Assembly (NCBI RefSeq): GCF_007556685.1
Contig: NZ_VJON01000013.1
Location: 1 to 58,962, forward strand
DNA from: Tepidimonas charontis
GTDB taxonomy: Bacteria > Pseudomonadota > Gammaproteobacteria > Burkholderiales > Burkholderiaceae_C
DNA: 58,962 nucleotides
Direction: 5' to 3'
The translations under genes and the position numbers were made by a program. Position 1 is the stretch's first letter, and every line of letters begins with the position of its first letter. A model generated the notes under the pieces. It searched no databases, was not told where the DNA came from, and worked only from the letters and a program-made list of their open reading frames with translations. This document shows positions 1-13,825 of the stretch, in pieces.

Positions 1-329
1 ATGGTGCTCTCATCCGGCACCACATCCACCCCCAGGTCCAACCCAACAAACCGGGCCAGCAGCGGCGTGTCATACAGGGCTTCCTCCACCGCCGGGTCCG
101 ACAGACCAAACCACTGCTGCAAAAAATGAATCCTCAGCAGCTTCTCTACCGCAAAGGGTGCACGACCACCCTTGGGGCCTGCCTTGGGCGCATACGGCTC
201 GATGAGCGCAACCAGCTCCTTCCAGGGCACCACACGCTCCATCTGCTCCAAAAACTCACGCTTGCGGGTGCGCTTGGTGCGCAGCTCAAAGCCCGTATAC
301 ATCGGCACCTGAAGACTCATCTGCTTCAT
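1..329 (-). CDS. IS5-family transposase, N-terminal part (partial at window edge)
   Basis: The first ~109 codons of a DDE transposase are open from the ATG at 329 to the window edge. The protein begins MKQMSLQVPMYTGFELR and matches the copy at 57471. By eye there are about 18 base differences in the first ~195 bases and none in the remaining ~135, a mosaic pattern that would fit gene conversion between copies. The DDE catalytic region is not in the window, so activity cannot be judged. Confidence 0.88.
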   Translation of the reverse strand, partial: MKQMSLQVPMYTGFELRTKRTRKREFLEQMERVVPWKELVALIEPYAPKAGPKGGRAPFAVEKLLRIHFLQQWFGLSDPAVEEALYDTPLLARFVGLDLGVDVVPDEST

Positions 330-381
330 GTCGCTATTGTCCCATCCCGGCAGTCAGGTGGGGAGGTTTTGCAGACCTTCC
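1..381 (-). mobile_element. IS5-family insertion sequence, left end, runs off the window
   Basis: This is the left end of the same IS5-family element found complete at 57419-58631, here on the minus strand. The terminal repeat GGAAGGTCTGCAAAACC reads inward from 381. The flanking TTAG (382-385) is the complement of the CTAA that flanks the complete copy, as expected for IS5-type target choice. The rest lies beyond position 1. The element has landed inside a type I specificity gene, whose tail follows directly. Confidence 0.9.
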
Positions 382-588
382 TTAGCTCATTTTCAAGTCG
401 TGGCACCACCAGGGCAAATAGCTGAGGCGTTTGGTCGTGCAGTGAAACCAAAATTCGCAAGATCCAGTGCTGCGATTCGTGAATCCCGCACCCTCGCCGC
501 CCTGCGCGACACGCTGCTGCCCAAGCTCATCTCCGGCGAGCTGCGGGTGAGGGATGCTGAAACTTTTCTGGAACGGGTGATGCCATGA
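382..588 (+). pseudogene. hsdS: hsdS 3' remnant (type I restriction specificity subunit)
   Basis: About 66 codons in frame with the stop at 586-588 carry the typical HsdS C-terminus: a VAPPGQIAEAF stretch, then RTLAALRDTLLPKLISGELR, the end of the second target-recognition half and its coiled coil. The 5' part is missing because the IS5-family element at 1-381 interrupts the gene. HsdS normally sits between hsdM and hsdR and sets the DNA target of both methylation and cleavage. The remnant therefore implies the complex has no specificity subunit from this locus, unless another copy exists. The stop overlaps the next start in ATGA. Confidence 0.85.
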
Positions 589-1442
589 GCAAAGGCCAAG
601 CCTTCTCGGTGCGGATCTTCATCCCCTCGGGTGAACCGGAGGGCCTGCGCGTGATTGAAAAGTCCAACTGGACCGGCCAGGGCCTGGTGTTCCCACGGGC
701 GCTGTATGCCGAAGTTCGGCAGCGGCCCGAGTTGAAACGCACCGGGGTGTACCTGCTGTGGGGGCCCGCGGATATGGGGCAGCTGTCCAAACTCTACGTA
801 GGGGAAGGTGACGCGGTGCTCCCCCGGCTTGACCAGCACGCCAAGCAGAAGGATTTCTGGACCCATGCCGCGGTGTTTACCAGCAAGGACCAGAACCTCA
901 ACAAGGCGCACGTGCAATATTTGGAAGCGCGGCTGGTACAACAAGCAAGAGACGCCAAGCGGGTGGAACTGGACAACGGCAACGTGCCGCAATTACCCGC
1001 TCTTTCCGAGGCGGATGCCGCCGACGCCGAGGCGTTTTTGCTCGATTTGCTGCTGTGCCTGCCGCTGATGGGCGCGCCGTTTTTTGAGCAGGCACAGACG
1101 CCACAGACCCGAGGGCGCGAGCTGATCCTCAAGGCCAAAGGTATCGAAGCGCGCGGCGTGGATACGGCCGAGGGCTTCGTGGTGCGCGCAGGCTCGCAGG
1201 CGATCAAAGAGGAAGTGCCCTCCATTCACGCCTATCTGGCGGAGCTGCGAAAGACGCTGCTGGCGCAAGGCGTACTGGTGCCGGATGGGCCGGTATGGCG
1301 CATGACCCAGGACTACGTCTTCAACTCCCCCTCCACCGCCGCCGGGGTATTGCTGGGTCGCAGCGCCAATGGCCGCACGGAATGGCGCGACGCCAAGGGG
1401 CGCACGCTCAAGGAGATTCAGGAGGCCGAGCTTGGCGGTTGA
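585..1442 (+). CDS. GIY-YIG nuclease family protein with DUF4357-like C-terminus
   Basis: A 285-residue protein. The GIY-YIG core is visible as TGVYLLWG (residues 53-60) and KLYVGEG (69-75), followed by a candidate catalytic Arg (R81, PRLDQH) and Glu (E114, YLEARL). The C-terminal ~45 residues (DYVFNSPSTAAGVLLGRSANG) resemble the DUF4357 module often paired with GIY-YIG in restriction loci. The start overlaps the hsdS stop by 4 nt, so the two were translationally coupled. Its role in the locus is unknown; an accessory nuclease or a regulator of restriction is possible. The fold assignment is firm, the function is inference. Confidence 0.82.
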   Translation: MSKGQAFSVRIFIPSGEPEGLRVIEKSNWTGQGLVFPRALYAEVRQRPELKRTGVYLLWGPADMGQLSKLYVGEGDAVLPRLDQHAKQKDFWTHAAVFTSKDQNLNKAHVQYLEARLVQQARDAKRVELDNGNVPQLPALSEADAADAEAFLLDLLLCLPLMGAPFFEQAQTPQTRGRELILKAKGIEARGVDTAEGFVVRAGSQAIKEEVPSIHAYLAELRKTLLAQGVLVPDGPVWRMTQDYVFNSPSTAAGVLLGRSANGRTEWRDAKGRTLKEIQEAELGG

Positions 1443-1516
1443 TGCGTCACAATGGCGTAAAGCACGAATGCCGTAAAACTCCAGGCAACCGGCTGCCGTT
1501 TCAGGGAGGAACACCG

Positions 1517-2515
<999 letters not shown>

Positions 2516-2518
2516 AGG

Positions 2519-5740
<3,222 letters not shown>

Positions 5741-5821
5741 AGCAAGTCCACCCTGGCGCAGCAAATCGTCGACCGCCACACGTCGAGCAGCGCCTCTGCG
5801 CGGCGGCAGCATCGCGGTCCG

Positions 5822-6763
5822 TCAACCGGCTTTCAACCCCTTGGGCAGCGGAAAACGCATGGTCTCGACCGGCCCGACGAGGCGCCGCACGGCGGTCGCC
5901 CCCAGCGCCTTGAGGCGCTGCACCACGCCCTGCACCAACGCCTCCGGGGCGGAAGCACCTGCCGTCACGCCCACGCGCGGGGCATGGGCGAACCACTCCT
6001 CGCGCAGCTCGGTGGCGTCTTCCACCATGTGGGTGGACACGCCCAAGCGTTCGGCCAGCTCGCGCAGCCGGTTGGTGTTGGAGCTGGTGGGGCTGCCCAC
6101 CACGATCACCACGTCCACCTGCCGCGCCAGCGCTTTGACGGCGTCTTGCCGGTTTTGCGTGGCATAGCAAATGTCTTGCTGCTTGGGCTCGCGCAGAGTG
6201 GGAAAACGCGCCCGCAGCGCCGCCAAAATCTCGGCCGTATCGTCCACGCTCAGCGTGGTCTGCGTGACCACGGCCAGACGTTCGGTTTGTGCGGGCTGCA
6301 CGCGTACTACGTCCTGCAGCGTTTCCACCAAATGGATGCCGTCGTCCACCTGCCCCATCGTGCCTTCCACCTCGGGGTGCCCAGCGTGGCCAATGAGGAT
6401 GAATTCGTAGCCTTCGCGGCGCAATTTGGCCACTTCCACGTGGACTTTGGTCACCAGCGGGCAGGTGGCGTCGAAGACGCGAAACCCGCGACGCTGTGCC
6501 TCGGCCTGCACGGCGCGGCTGACGCCATGGGCGCTGAACACCAGCACTGCCCCGGGCGGCACCTCGGCCAGGTCTTCGATGAAGATCGCACCACGACGGC
6601 GCAGGTCGTCGACGACGTGGCGGTTGTGCACGATCTCGTGCCGCACATAGACCGGCGCACCAAAGCGATCCAGCGCACGCTCGACGATCTCGATCGCCCG
6701 GTCCACCCCGGCGCAAAAGCCGCGCGGCTCGGCCAGCAGCACTTCCTGCACGGCAGCACGCAT
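5822..6763 (-). CDS. ispH: 4-hydroxy-3-methylbut-2-enyl diphosphate reductase
   Basis: A 313-residue IspH (LytB), the last enzyme of the MEP pathway, which reduces HMBPP to IPP and DMAPP in the cytosol. The three cluster-binding cysteines are at C17 (RGFCAGV), C101 (DATCPLV) and C199 (QDICYAT). Substrate residues H46, H79, E132 and T172 are in the expected contexts. The start codon overlaps the fkpB stop in TGATG, a very common betaproteobacterial arrangement that indicates translational coupling. Confidence 0.96.
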   Translation of the reverse strand: MRAAVQEVLLAEPRGFCAGVDRAIEIVERALDRFGAPVYVRHEIVHNRHVVDDLRRRGAIFIEDLAEVPPGAVLVFSAHGVSRAVQAEAQRRGFRVFDATCPLVTKVHVEVAKLRREGYEFILIGHAGHPEVEGTMGQVDDGIHLVETLQDVVRVQPAQTERLAVVTQTTLSVDDTAEILAALRARFPTLREPKQQDICYATQNRQDAVKALARQVDVVIVVGSPTSSNTNRLRELAERLGVSTHMVEDATELREEWFAHAPRVGVTAGASAPEALVQGVVQRLKALGATAVRRLVGPVETMRFPLPKGLKAG

Positions 6764-7209
6764 CACAACACCCCAATGATGTGGACTTCGAAGCGCACCG
6801 CCTGCCCGGCCAGCGGGTGATTGAAGTCGAACAGGACGGCACCGTCGGCGCGCACCTCGCGCACCGTGCCCGCGTATGCCCCCCGCCCATCGGGCGTGGG
6901 AAATTGCACCACCTCGCCCACCGGATAGCCCTCGGGCGGCGCACCCAGCTCCTCCAGCAGAGGGCGGGCCACCCACTGCAGCAACTCGGACCGGCGCGGG
7001 CCGAAGGCCTCACCGGCCGGCAGATCAAACGCCGCCCGCGCCCCTTCCGCAAGCCCCAGAAGGCGCTGCTCCAGGGCCGGCGACAGCTCACCCGTGCCCA
7101 GCGATAGCGTGGCGGGTTGCGCCTCGAAGGTGTCGATGAAGGGCGTGCCGTCGGCGGCGCTGAGGCGATAGTGCAACGTGAGAAACGATCCGGGTTCGAC
7201 GACGGGCAT
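6763..7209 (-). CDS. fkpB: FKBP-type peptidyl-prolyl isomerase, SlyD/FkpB type
   Basis: A 148-residue FKBP-family protein. The N-terminus [13 protein letters not shown] and the [16 protein letters not shown] segment are the PPIase half. The middle is the insert-in-flap chaperone domain, ending in [16 protein letters not shown], as in FkpB and SlyD. It lacks the His-rich SlyD tail. It lies directly upstream of ispH with overlapping codons. The start at 7209 gives the usual family length. An in-frame ATG at 7240 is possible, but neither has a clear Shine-Dalgarno. Confidence 0.92.
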   Translation of the reverse strand: MPVVEPGSFLTLHYRLSAADGTPFIDTFEAQPATLSLGTGELSPALEQRLLGLAEGARAAFDLPAGEAFGPRRSELLQWVARPLLEELGAPPEGYPVGEVVQFPTPDGRGAYAGTVREVRADGAVLFDFNHPLAGQAVRFEVHIIGVL

Positions 7210-7285
7210 GGTGCGGCGGCCGTGGCACGACCAGGTCATGGAAAATCGCCATTGTAGAGAAAGACCCATTTTCAGGGAGAACACC

Positions 7286-7957
7286 ATGGTGCGCGACTTG
7301 CCCCGCGACGCCCGCCCGCGCGAAAAACTGTTGACGCGCGGCCCGCAAGCCCTGGCCGACGCCGAGTTGTTGGCCCTGCTGCTGCGCACCGGCACCGCGG
7401 GACAGTCGGTGCTGGTGCTGGCGCAGCAGCTGCTGGAGCGCTTTGGCGGACTGAGCGGCCTGCTGCAAGCCACGCCCGCCGCGTTGGCGCCGGTGAAGGG
7501 TTTGGGGCCAGCCAAGCGCGCGGAGCTGCTGGCCGTGACCGAAATGGTGCGGCGCGCGTTGGCCGAGCGGCTACGCGAGCGCCCCGTGCTGGACTCCCCG
7601 GCCGCCGTGGCCGACGTTTTGCGGCTGCAGTTGGGACACCGCGCGCATGAGGTATTTGCCGTGCTGTTTCTGGACAATCAGCACCGCTTGATCGCCCTGG
7701 AGGAGCTGTTTCGCGGTACGCTGGACCAAACGAGCGTGTATCCGCGCGAGGTGGCCCTGCGGGCGTTGCACCACAACGCGGCAGCGGTGATCTTGGCACA
7801 CAACCACCCCAGCGGCGCGCGGGAGCCGTCGGCGGCCGATGCCGCCCTCACCCGCGCCTTGAAAGACGCGCTCGGCCTACTCGATATTCGGGTGCTGGAT
7901 CACTTGATCGTCACGCGTGCTGGCTGCACGTCGATGGCCCAGCGTGGTTTGGTGTAG
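7286..7957 (+). CDS. radC: RadC-family JAB domain protein
   Basis: A 223-residue RadC. The start at 7286 follows GGGAGA by 5 nt. An N-terminal UPF0758 helix-hairpin-helix region ([10 protein letters not shown], then [15 protein letters not shown]) precedes the JAB/MPN metalloprotease-like domain, with HNHPSG near residue 172 and the downstream Asp of the JAMM pattern in LDHLIVT. The family is widespread in chromosomes and mobile islands. A direct role in repair is doubted, so the name is historical. It is divergent from fkpB-ispH with only 76 nt between, which must hold both promoters. Confidence 0.92.
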   Translation: MVRDLPRDARPREKLLTRGPQALADAELLALLLRTGTAGQSVLVLAQQLLERFGGLSGLLQATPAALAPVKGLGPAKRAELLAVTEMVRRALAERLRERPVLDSPAAVADVLRLQLGHRAHEVFAVLFLDNQHRLIALEELFRGTLDQTSVYPREVALRALHHNAAAVILAHNHPSGAREPSAADAALTRALKDALGLLDIRVLDHLIVTRAGCTSMAQRGLV

Positions 7958-7990
7958 CTCGGCCCGGCTTGCCCGACAATGCGCCCTGCG

Positions 7991-8653
7991 ATGAAGGTCA
8001 AGACTCTGTCGGAACTGCGGGAGCTGCAGCGGGTGATGAAACAGCGCGCTGCGCAAGCCGCCGCCCAGCGCGCCGCGGCCGAAGCCGCTCAGCGGGCCGC
8101 CGCCGAGCGCGCGCAACGCGATCGGCTGTTGTTTCAGCGGGCCGTGGGCGCGGTGCAGCCGCTGCCCCCGCATGGCCGCGCCGAGCCCGCGCGCCGCCGC
8201 CCGCTGCCGGTGCCACACCAGCGCCAAGCCGACGAACAAGCGGTGATGCAGGCAGCGCTGAGCGACGCATTCGACGTCGAGACCCTGCTGCACACCGACG
8301 AGCACTTGAGCTACCGCCGACCCGGTCTCGGGCCCGATGTGGTGCGGCGGCTGCGCCGCGGCGAGTGGACCATACAGGACGAACTGGACCTGCACGGCCT
8401 GCGCACCGATGAGGCGCGCACCCAGCTCGCTGCCTTCTTGCGCAACGCGCACAAGCAGGGGCTGCGCTGTGTGCGCGTGGTGCATGGCAAAGGGTTGGGG
8501 TCGCCGGGCAAGACACCGGTGCTCAAGGGCCGCGTTCACAGCTGGCTGGTGCAGAAAAGCGAAGTCTTGGCGTTCGTACAAGCGCGCCCGGCCGATGGCG
8601 GCGCCGGTGCCCTGATCGTGCTGCTGCGGGCGGCCACACACCACCGGGCGTGA
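7991..8653 (+). CDS. Smr/MutS2-type DNA-binding domain protein
   Basis: A 220-residue protein. The N-terminal ~60 residues form an Ala/Arg-rich helix (AAQAAAQRAAAEAAQRAA), probably coiled coil. The C-terminal Smr domain shows the LDLHG motif near residue 134 and the HGKG motif near 165. Smr domains are nucleases or nucleic-acid binders; stand-alone Smr proteins of proteobacteria (SmrA/SmrB-like) include ribosome-collision endonucleases, so either role is possible. An ATG at 7979 would add four residues. I chose 7991 because the MKVKTLSEL start resembles relatives. Confidence 0.88.
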   Translation: MKVKTLSELRELQRVMKQRAAQAAAQRAAAEAAQRAAAERAQRDRLLFQRAVGAVQPLPPHGRAEPARRRPLPVPHQRQADEQAVMQAALSDAFDVETLLHTDEHLSYRRPGLGPDVVRRLRRGEWTIQDELDLHGLRTDEARTQLAAFLRNAHKQGLRCVRVVHGKGLGSPGKTPVLKGRVHSWLVQKSEVLAFVQARPADGGAGALIVLLRAATHHRA

Positions 8654-8745
8654 CCCTGACGGGTGCAACGTCTCTGGCGTTCTTCGGCGCGCCAGCCGCA
8701 GCGACGGCGCTGGCAGACACCGCCGCACACAGCGCCAACGTGGCC

Positions 8746-11352
8746 TCATTCCGCCGCGTGCCGCAAGGTCTGCACCACCGGCGCACGCAGCACCCCGCGC
8801 AGAGACCACCACCCCGCCAGCAGGGCCAGCAGTGCCCCCGCCACCGCCCCGGCCAGCGGCACCCAGGGCGATACCTGCCAATCGAACTCGAACACGCGCC
8901 GCGCCAGCGCCCAGCCGACCGCCGCTGCCGCTGCGGCGGCCAACAGGCCGGCCAGCGCCCCCACCCCGGCCAATTCGGCCCGCTGCATGCGCCGCAGCAA
9001 CGCGGCCGACGCCCCCAGGGCACGCAGCACCGCATACTCGCGCTCACGTTGCGTGCGCGTGGCGCTGACGGTGGCCAGCAGCACCACCACGCCCGCCGCC
9101 ACGCTGAAAGCGAACAGAAACTCCACCGCTCGAATCACTTGCTCCAGCACCCGCTGGACTTGGGCCAGCGCGGCGCTGGTGTCCACATTGGTCACATTGG
9201 GAAAGCGGCGCAACAACGCGCGGTCGAAGCCCGCCTGCGCAGGCGCGCGAAAGGCCGCGATATGGGTGTAGGGCACGTCATCAGCCAGCCGCGCCACGGG
9301 GTAGAGCGCAAAAAAGTTCACCCGCATCGACGCCCAATCCACCTTGCGCAGCGAGGTAATGCGGGCGGTGTGCAACACCCCAGCAATGTCGAACGTCAAG
9401 GTATCGCCCACACGCAGCCCCAGCGTCTGCGCCAGCCCCTGCTCGATACTCACGGCTTCTGCCTCGCCCGACTGCCAGCGCCCGGCCACCACCGGGTTGT
9501 GTGCGGGCAGCTCGGCGCTGTACGACAGGTTGAACTCGCGCTCGACGAGGCGCTGGGCGCGCTCGCCGGCAAATTGCTCGGGGCGCACCGGCCGTCCATT
9601 GAGCGCCACCAGTCGCCCGCGCACCATCGGGTACCAGTCGAAGCGCTGCACGCCGTGCTCGGCCAAAAAAGCCTGGAACGACGATGCCTGATCCGGTTGG
9701 ATGTTGATGACGAAGCGATTGGGGGCATCCGGTGGCGTGGCGCGGCGCCAACTGTCGATGAGGTCGGTACGCAACAACACCAACAGCAACAGGGCCAACA
9801 GACCCACCGCCAAGCTGCATACCTGCACCACCGCATAACCGGGCCGAGCGGTGAGTTGGCGCGTGGCCAACACCAACCAACGCGGCGCCGACGATTCGGC
9901 CACCAGCGCCCGCAGCAGCCGCAGCGCCAGCCAGGTGACGGCGGCAAAAACGGCCACCGCGGCCCCAAAGCCGCCCACGGCAATGCCCCCCAGCGTCAGG
10001 TCGCGGCTGGCGGCCACCAGCAGGGCCACGAACCCGCCCGCTCCACCCAGCCACACCAGCGCCGAGGCAGCACGCACCCCGCCCACATCGCGCCGGATGA
10101 CGCGCAGCGGCGGGGTTTGCGCCAACTGCAACACCGGCGGCAGCCCGAAGGCGGCCATCAGCGTCAACCCCACCCCCAGGCCGAGCGCTACCGGAGCCCA
10201 ACCGGCGGCCGGCAGGCTGGCTTGCAGCAAATCGGCCAACCACCACACGAATACGAAATGCACGGCAAAACCCAACGCCACGCCTACCAGCGCCGCCACC
10301 ACACCCGCCAAGCCAAAGCTCACCACGTAGGCGCCAGCCATGCGCCCCTGCGACAAACCCAAGACCCGCAGCAAGGCACAACCATCCAGGTGGCGCAACG
10401 CGTACTGACGCGCCGCCACCGCGACGGCCACCGCCGCCAGCAACGCCGTCAACAAGGCCACCAAACGCAAAAATTGTTCGGCACGCTGCAGCGTCTGCTG
10501 CAATTCCGGCCGTCCAGACTCGACGCTTTCGATGTGGGTGCCGCGTTCAGCCGTGGCCTGCAACCGCGCCTGCGCCCAGGTCTCGAAGCGCCGCACCGCC
10601 GCATCGTCTCCGGCCACCGCCAATCGGTACTGAATCCGGCTGGCCGGCTGCACCAAGCCGGTGGCGGGCAGATCGTCCAGCGCCATCAGCACGCGCGGCG
10701 CAAACGTCAAAAAACCCGCACCGCGGTCGGGCTCCAACGTGATGACGCGCGTCAACTCGAACGCACGCTCGCCCAGCCAAAGGCGTTGCCCCAGTTGCAG
10801 ATTCAACGCCTCCAGCAGCGCAGCATCCGCCCACACCTGTCCGGGTGCGGGCTGGCCGGCACCGAGCTGGCCCACGCGGTCGGCCACATCGCCGCTGGTG
10901 CGCAGTTCCCCGCGCAACGGGTAGCCCGCCGAGACGGCCTTCAGAGACACCAGCCGCACCTCGCCGCCGTCGGCGTCATCGGCGCGCGCCATGGTGGGAA
11001 AGGTCACATGGTGCACCACCGCCAAGCCCAGCGCGCGCGCCTGCTGCGCGTACTCCGGTGGCAGGGGGTGATCGCTGCGCAGCACCACGTCGGCGCCCAG
11101 CAGCTGACGCGCATCGCGCTGCAAGCCGGCTTGCAGGCGGTCGGCAAAGAAAGCCACTGCCGCCAGCGCCGCCACCGCCAGCACGATGGCCAGCATCAAT
11201 ACGGTCAGTTCGCCAGCGCGCCAGTCACGCCACAGCGCACGCACCCCCAGCGACCACGCGGAAGGCGTGTGTATCGAGCCGTGCGAGGGAACGGCCCCTG
11301 CGGTGGAGCGGGGTGCGGACGACAAGGGCGAGGGGGACACATCAGACGACAT
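8746..11352 (-). CDS. FtsX-like ABC transporter permease (YbbP type)
   Basis: An 868-residue inner-membrane protein with the YbbP layout. One TM helix lies at ~48-68, followed by a large periplasmic domain, a cluster of TM segments around 300-500, a second periplasmic (MacB-like) domain, and three C-terminal TM helices containing the FtsX signature REREYAVLRALGASAALLRRMQ. These type VII permeases do not translocate substrate but couple an ATPase to periplasmic work. No ATPase gene (YbbA-like) is adjacent on this strand, so its partner must be elsewhere. The first ~30 residues are Ser/Pro-rich and cytosolic. Confidence 0.88.
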   Translation of the reverse strand: MSSDVSPSPLSSAPRSTAGAVPSHGSIHTPSAWSLGVRALWRDWRAGELTVLMLAIVLAVAALAAVAFFADRLQAGLQRDARQLLGADVVLRSDHPLPPEYAQQARALGLAVVHHVTFPTMARADDADGGEVRLVSLKAVSAGYPLRGELRTSGDVADRVGQLGAGQPAPGQVWADAALLEALNLQLGQRLWLGERAFELTRVITLEPDRGAGFLTFAPRVLMALDDLPATGLVQPASRIQYRLAVAGDDAAVRRFETWAQARLQATAERGTHIESVESGRPELQQTLQRAEQFLRLVALLTALLAAVAVAVAARQYALRHLDGCALLRVLGLSQGRMAGAYVVSFGLAGVVAALVGVALGFAVHFVFVWWLADLLQASLPAAGWAPVALGLGVGLTLMAAFGLPPVLQLAQTPPLRVIRRDVGGVRAASALVWLGGAGGFVALLVAASRDLTLGGIAVGGFGAAVAVFAAVTWLALRLLRALVAESSAPRWLVLATRQLTARPGYAVVQVCSLAVGLLALLLLVLLRTDLIDSWRRATPPDAPNRFVINIQPDQASSFQAFLAEHGVQRFDWYPMVRGRLVALNGRPVRPEQFAGERAQRLVEREFNLSYSAELPAHNPVVAGRWQSGEAEAVSIEQGLAQTLGLRVGDTLTFDIAGVLHTARITSLRKVDWASMRVNFFALYPVARLADDVPYTHIAAFRAPAQAGFDRALLRRFPNVTNVDTSAALAQVQRVLEQVIRAVEFLFAFSVAAGVVVLLATVSATRTQREREYAVLRALGASAALLRRMQRAELAGVGALAGLLAAAAAAAVGWALARRVFEFDWQVSPWVPLAGAVAGALLALLAGWWSLRGVLRAPVVQTLRHAAE

Positions 11353-11430
11353 GGCGGTGCAGGCGCGACGGCCGGGGCGGCGTCCGGTGTCTGAGCCTGC
11401 GGCTCGGCCCCAGGTTCCACGGCCACCGAC

Positions 11431-12075
11431 TTATTTGGTGCCAAAAATCCGGTCGCCGGCGTCGCCCAACCCGGGCACGATATAACCGTGCTCGTTCAAA
11501 CCCCGGTCCACGGCCGGGGTGTAGATGGGTACGTCCGGGTGGCGGCTGTGGAAGTTGGCGATGCCTTCCGGACACGCCACCAGGCAGACGAAGCGAATCG
11601 AGCGCGGTTGCAAGCGCTTGAGCAAATCAACCGCCGCCACCGCCGAGTTACCCGTGGCCAGCATCGGATCGAGCACGATGGCGTCACGCTCCTCCATGCC
11701 CGATGGCATCTTGAAGTAGTACTCCACCGGCTTGAGTGTCTGCGGATCGCGATACAGTCCGATATGGCCGACGCGGGCGCTGGGCAGCACTTCCAGCATA
11801 CCGTCCAGAAAACCATTGCCGGCGCGCAAGATGGAGGCCAGCACGGTCTTTTTGCCATCGATCACGCGGCCAGTGGTTTTTTCCAGCGGGGTTTCGATCT
11901 CGACCTCCTGCATCGGCATGTCGCGCGTGACTTCGTAGGCGAGCAACGCGCTGAGCTCGTGGATGAGCTGGCGGAAGGTCTTGGTGCTGGTGTCTTTGCG
12001 ACGCATCAGCGTCAGCTTGTGCTGCACCAGCGGGTGATCGATGATGTGGACACGCGGTTCGGAAGCTGCACTCAT
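11431..12075 (-). CDS. upp: Uracil phosphoribosyltransferase
   Basis: A 214-residue Upp, which converts uracil and PRPP to UMP in pyrimidine salvage. The PRPP loop [19 protein letters not shown] and the C-terminal uracil-binding stretch [18 protein letters not shown] are intact. The start at 12075 overlaps the fdhD stop in ATGA, so upp is now translationally coupled to fdhD. Confidence 0.96.
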   Translation of the reverse strand: MSAASEPRVHIIDHPLVQHKLTLMRRKDTSTKTFRQLIHELSALLAYEVTRDMPMQEVEIETPLEKTTGRVIDGKKTVLASILRAGNGFLDGMLEVLPSARVGHIGLYRDPQTLKPVEYYFKMPSGMEERDAIVLDPMLATGNSAVAAVDLLKRLQPRSIRFVCLVACPEGIANFHSRHPDVPIYTPAVDRGLNEHGYIVPGLGDAGDRIFGTK

Positions 12076-12962
12076 GGCGGCGGAGTATCCCACACCAGCC
12101 GCTGCGGATGCGTGTAGCACAGAAAGCGGGTGTGGGTGGCGCGACCGATGGCACACAGCCCCATACGCTCGGCCACTTCCAGCCCCATCTGGGTGGTGCC
12201 GCTGCGCGAGACCACGATCGGCACGCCCATCTGTGCCGCCTTGATGATCATCTCGCTGGTCAGCCGCCCGGTGGTGTAGAACACCTTATCGTCGCCGCGC
12301 AGCAGCTCGCCGCCTTGCAGCCACATCCAGCCCGCAATGGTGTCGATGGCGTTGTGGCGGCCCACGTCTTCGACGAACAGCAGCAGCTCCTCGCCGCGAA
12401 ACAGGGCGCAGCCATGCACGGAGCCGGCTTGCTTGTACGTCGAGTCTTGCTCGCGCACGGCACGCAAAATGCCATAGAGCTGCGACTGGCGCAGCCGAGC
12501 GTCGGGGGAAAGGGTGATGCCGTCGAGGGCATCCATCAGTGAACCAAAAACGCTGCCTTGCCCGCAACCGGTGGTGACGACGCGCTGCGCGGTTCGCGCC
12601 TCGAGGTCGGGCAGACCGCCGCGTGTGCGAACCGCCGCAGCCCCGACATCCCAATCGACGGTGATGGACTCGATGTCGTCCAATGACGTCACCAAGCGCT
12701 GGTTGCGCAGGTAACCCAGCACCAACCACTCGGGGTGTGCGCCCAGCGTCATCAACGTGACCAGCTCGCGCTTGTCCACGTACACGGTCAGAGGCCGCTC
12801 GGCCGGAATGCGAATGCTGCGACGCTGACCGTACTCATCGACGACCTCGATCGACCGCGTCAGCGGCGCAGTGGCCGCACTCAAGCGGGGCTGTCGCGGC
12901 GTCGCTGGCGCTGCCGCCTGGCCACCGAAAGAAAGCGGTTCATTGAGCCACATGCGTACCAT
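12072..12962 (-). CDS. fdhD: Formate dehydrogenase accessory sulfurtransferase FdhD
   Basis: A 296-residue FdhD, which passes sulfur from a cysteine desulfurase to the molybdenum cofactor of formate dehydrogenases. Conserved blocks are [41 protein letters not shown] and [12 protein letters not shown]. The loop that carries CxxC in the E. coli enzyme reads TTGCGQGS here, with one cysteine. A start at 12953 (MWLNEP) is also possible. Upstream on the same strand are only remnants of the formate dehydrogenase operon it would serve, so its client must be encoded elsewhere or is gone. Confidence 0.94.
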   Translation of the reverse strand: MVRMWLNEPLSFGGQAAAPATPRQPRLSAATAPLTRSIEVVDEYGQRRSIRIPAERPLTVYVDKRELVTLMTLGAHPEWLVLGYLRNQRLVTSLDDIESITVDWDVGAAAVRTRGGLPDLEARTAQRVVTTGCGQGSVFGSLMDALDGITLSPDARLRQSQLYGILRAVREQDSTYKQAGSVHGCALFRGEELLLFVEDVGRHNAIDTIAGWMWLQGGELLRGDDKVFYTTGRLTSEMIIKAAQMGVPIVVSRSGTTQMGLEVAERMGLCAIGRATHTRFLCYTHPQRLVWDTPPP

Positions 12963-13064
12963 CCGATCGATCCGGCCTCTGCTGCCGCAGGTCAACCCCA
13001 AGCGGGTAGCAGTTGCGCAGGCGCCTTCGCCGCTCAACCCGGAAGTCCCCGCTGCGGTGACGCC

Positions 13065-13394
13065 TCACGACTTCTTCGCTGCCGGCGCCGGTGCGGCAGA
13101 GGCGGCTGCTGCCCCCGGGGCGACGAATGGACCGGGATCATTGCAGGCCGGCGCGTTGGCCGGTTTGGCCGCCTGCGGGTGGGTTTTGAAGTAGTGGGCC
13201 GCCGCGCGCTCAGCGGCCCGACACGTGAGAAACGCTTCCACCTTCGCTTGGTGGGCGGCCTTGGCCTTGGCCACTTCGGCGGCGGCCTTTTGCTCGTCGG
13301 TCAATTGGGGCGCTGGCAATTTGGCATGCGCGGCCACCGCCGCGGCCAGCAACACCCCGCCCGCCACCCATGTCCACATTCCGGGTTGGTTCAT
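13065..13394 (-). CDS. Small exported protein of the former formate dehydrogenase operon
   Basis: A 109-residue protein of unknown function. The start at 13394 has GAGGAGG 8 nt upstream. A signal peptide or anchor (WTWVAGGVLLAAAVAAHA) is followed by a Lys/Ala-rich helix, two Cys (TCRAAER and APACNDPG, possibly a disulfide) and an Ala/Pro tail. It lies between the gamma-subunit remnant and fdhD in the same orientation, so it is probably an accessory protein of that operon. I did not recognise a named family. Confidence 0.72.
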   Translation of the reverse strand: MNQPGMWTWVAGGVLLAAAVAAHAKLPAPQLTDEQKAAAEVAKAKAAHQAKVEAFLTCRAAERAAAHYFKTHPQAAKPANAPACNDPGPFVAPGAAAASAAPAPAAKKS

Positions 13395-13416
13395 CGCACG
13401 GTCCTCCTCATGCCCT

Positions 13417-13620
13417 TCAGGCTTGCGCTTCGGTGGCGCGGGCCGCCGTGGGCTGGCTGCCCGCTGCCGCGCTGCGCTGTGCCGGGATCTTGCCTGCCTT
13501 GATATCGTTGTACCAGAGTTCGTGGTGTTCACGCGCCCAGGTCTCATCGACATAGCCCGTCTTCATCGCGCGGTAGGCTCCCTCGGTCCCGATCGTGCCC
13601 ATGTAGATGTGGCCGATGAT
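13417..13620 (-). pseudogene. Formate dehydrogenase gamma (cytochrome b) subunit, 3' remnant
   Basis: About 68 codons in frame to the stop carry the hallmark C-terminus of formate dehydrogenase cytochrome b subunits: IIGHIYMGTIGTEGAYRAM, then TGYVDETWAREHHELWYND and KAGKIPA. His in the GHIY segment is a heme ligand region in this family. Everything upstream (the other TM helices) is replaced at about 13622 by an IS3-family remnant. With the DUF3305 fragment on the other side, it marks an IS-associated deletion of fdhA, fdhB and most of the gamma gene. Confidence 0.85.
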
Positions 13621-13621
13621 T

Positions 13622-13825
13622 AGCGTACATGGGTGCAAATTCGCTACCCGTGAGCAGGCCAGGCAGGCGGTGATGGACTGGATAGCCTTCTACAATCACC
13701 GCAGGCCGCATTCGTCGCTGGGCTACCTCAGCCCGATGCAGTACGAGCAGCGCTGGTACGAGGCACAGCGTAAAAAGGCCGCGTGAACCGTGGGTTAAGA
13801 GCTACACGAAACAGGGGCAAGGTCA
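13622..13825 (+). mobile_element. IS3-family remnant: 3' end of orfB plus right terminus
   Basis: The plus strand encodes the last ~50 residues of an IS3-family OrfB (VHGCKFATREQARQAVMDW, FYNHRRPHSSLGYLSP), with the stop at 13784-13786. About 20 nt later, ACACGAAACAGGGGCAAGGTCA ends at 13825; its complement starts TGACCTTGCCCC, like an IS3-type terminal repeat. The left part is absent, so the left junction is a deletion end point rather than an intact insertion. The remnant lies exactly between two truncated formate dehydrogenase cluster genes. Confidence 0.85.

Noticed and set aside
8650-11394. 914-codon plus-strand open frame opposite the FtsX-like permease
   Set aside because: Arg/Gln/His-rich shadow of a real membrane protein gene.
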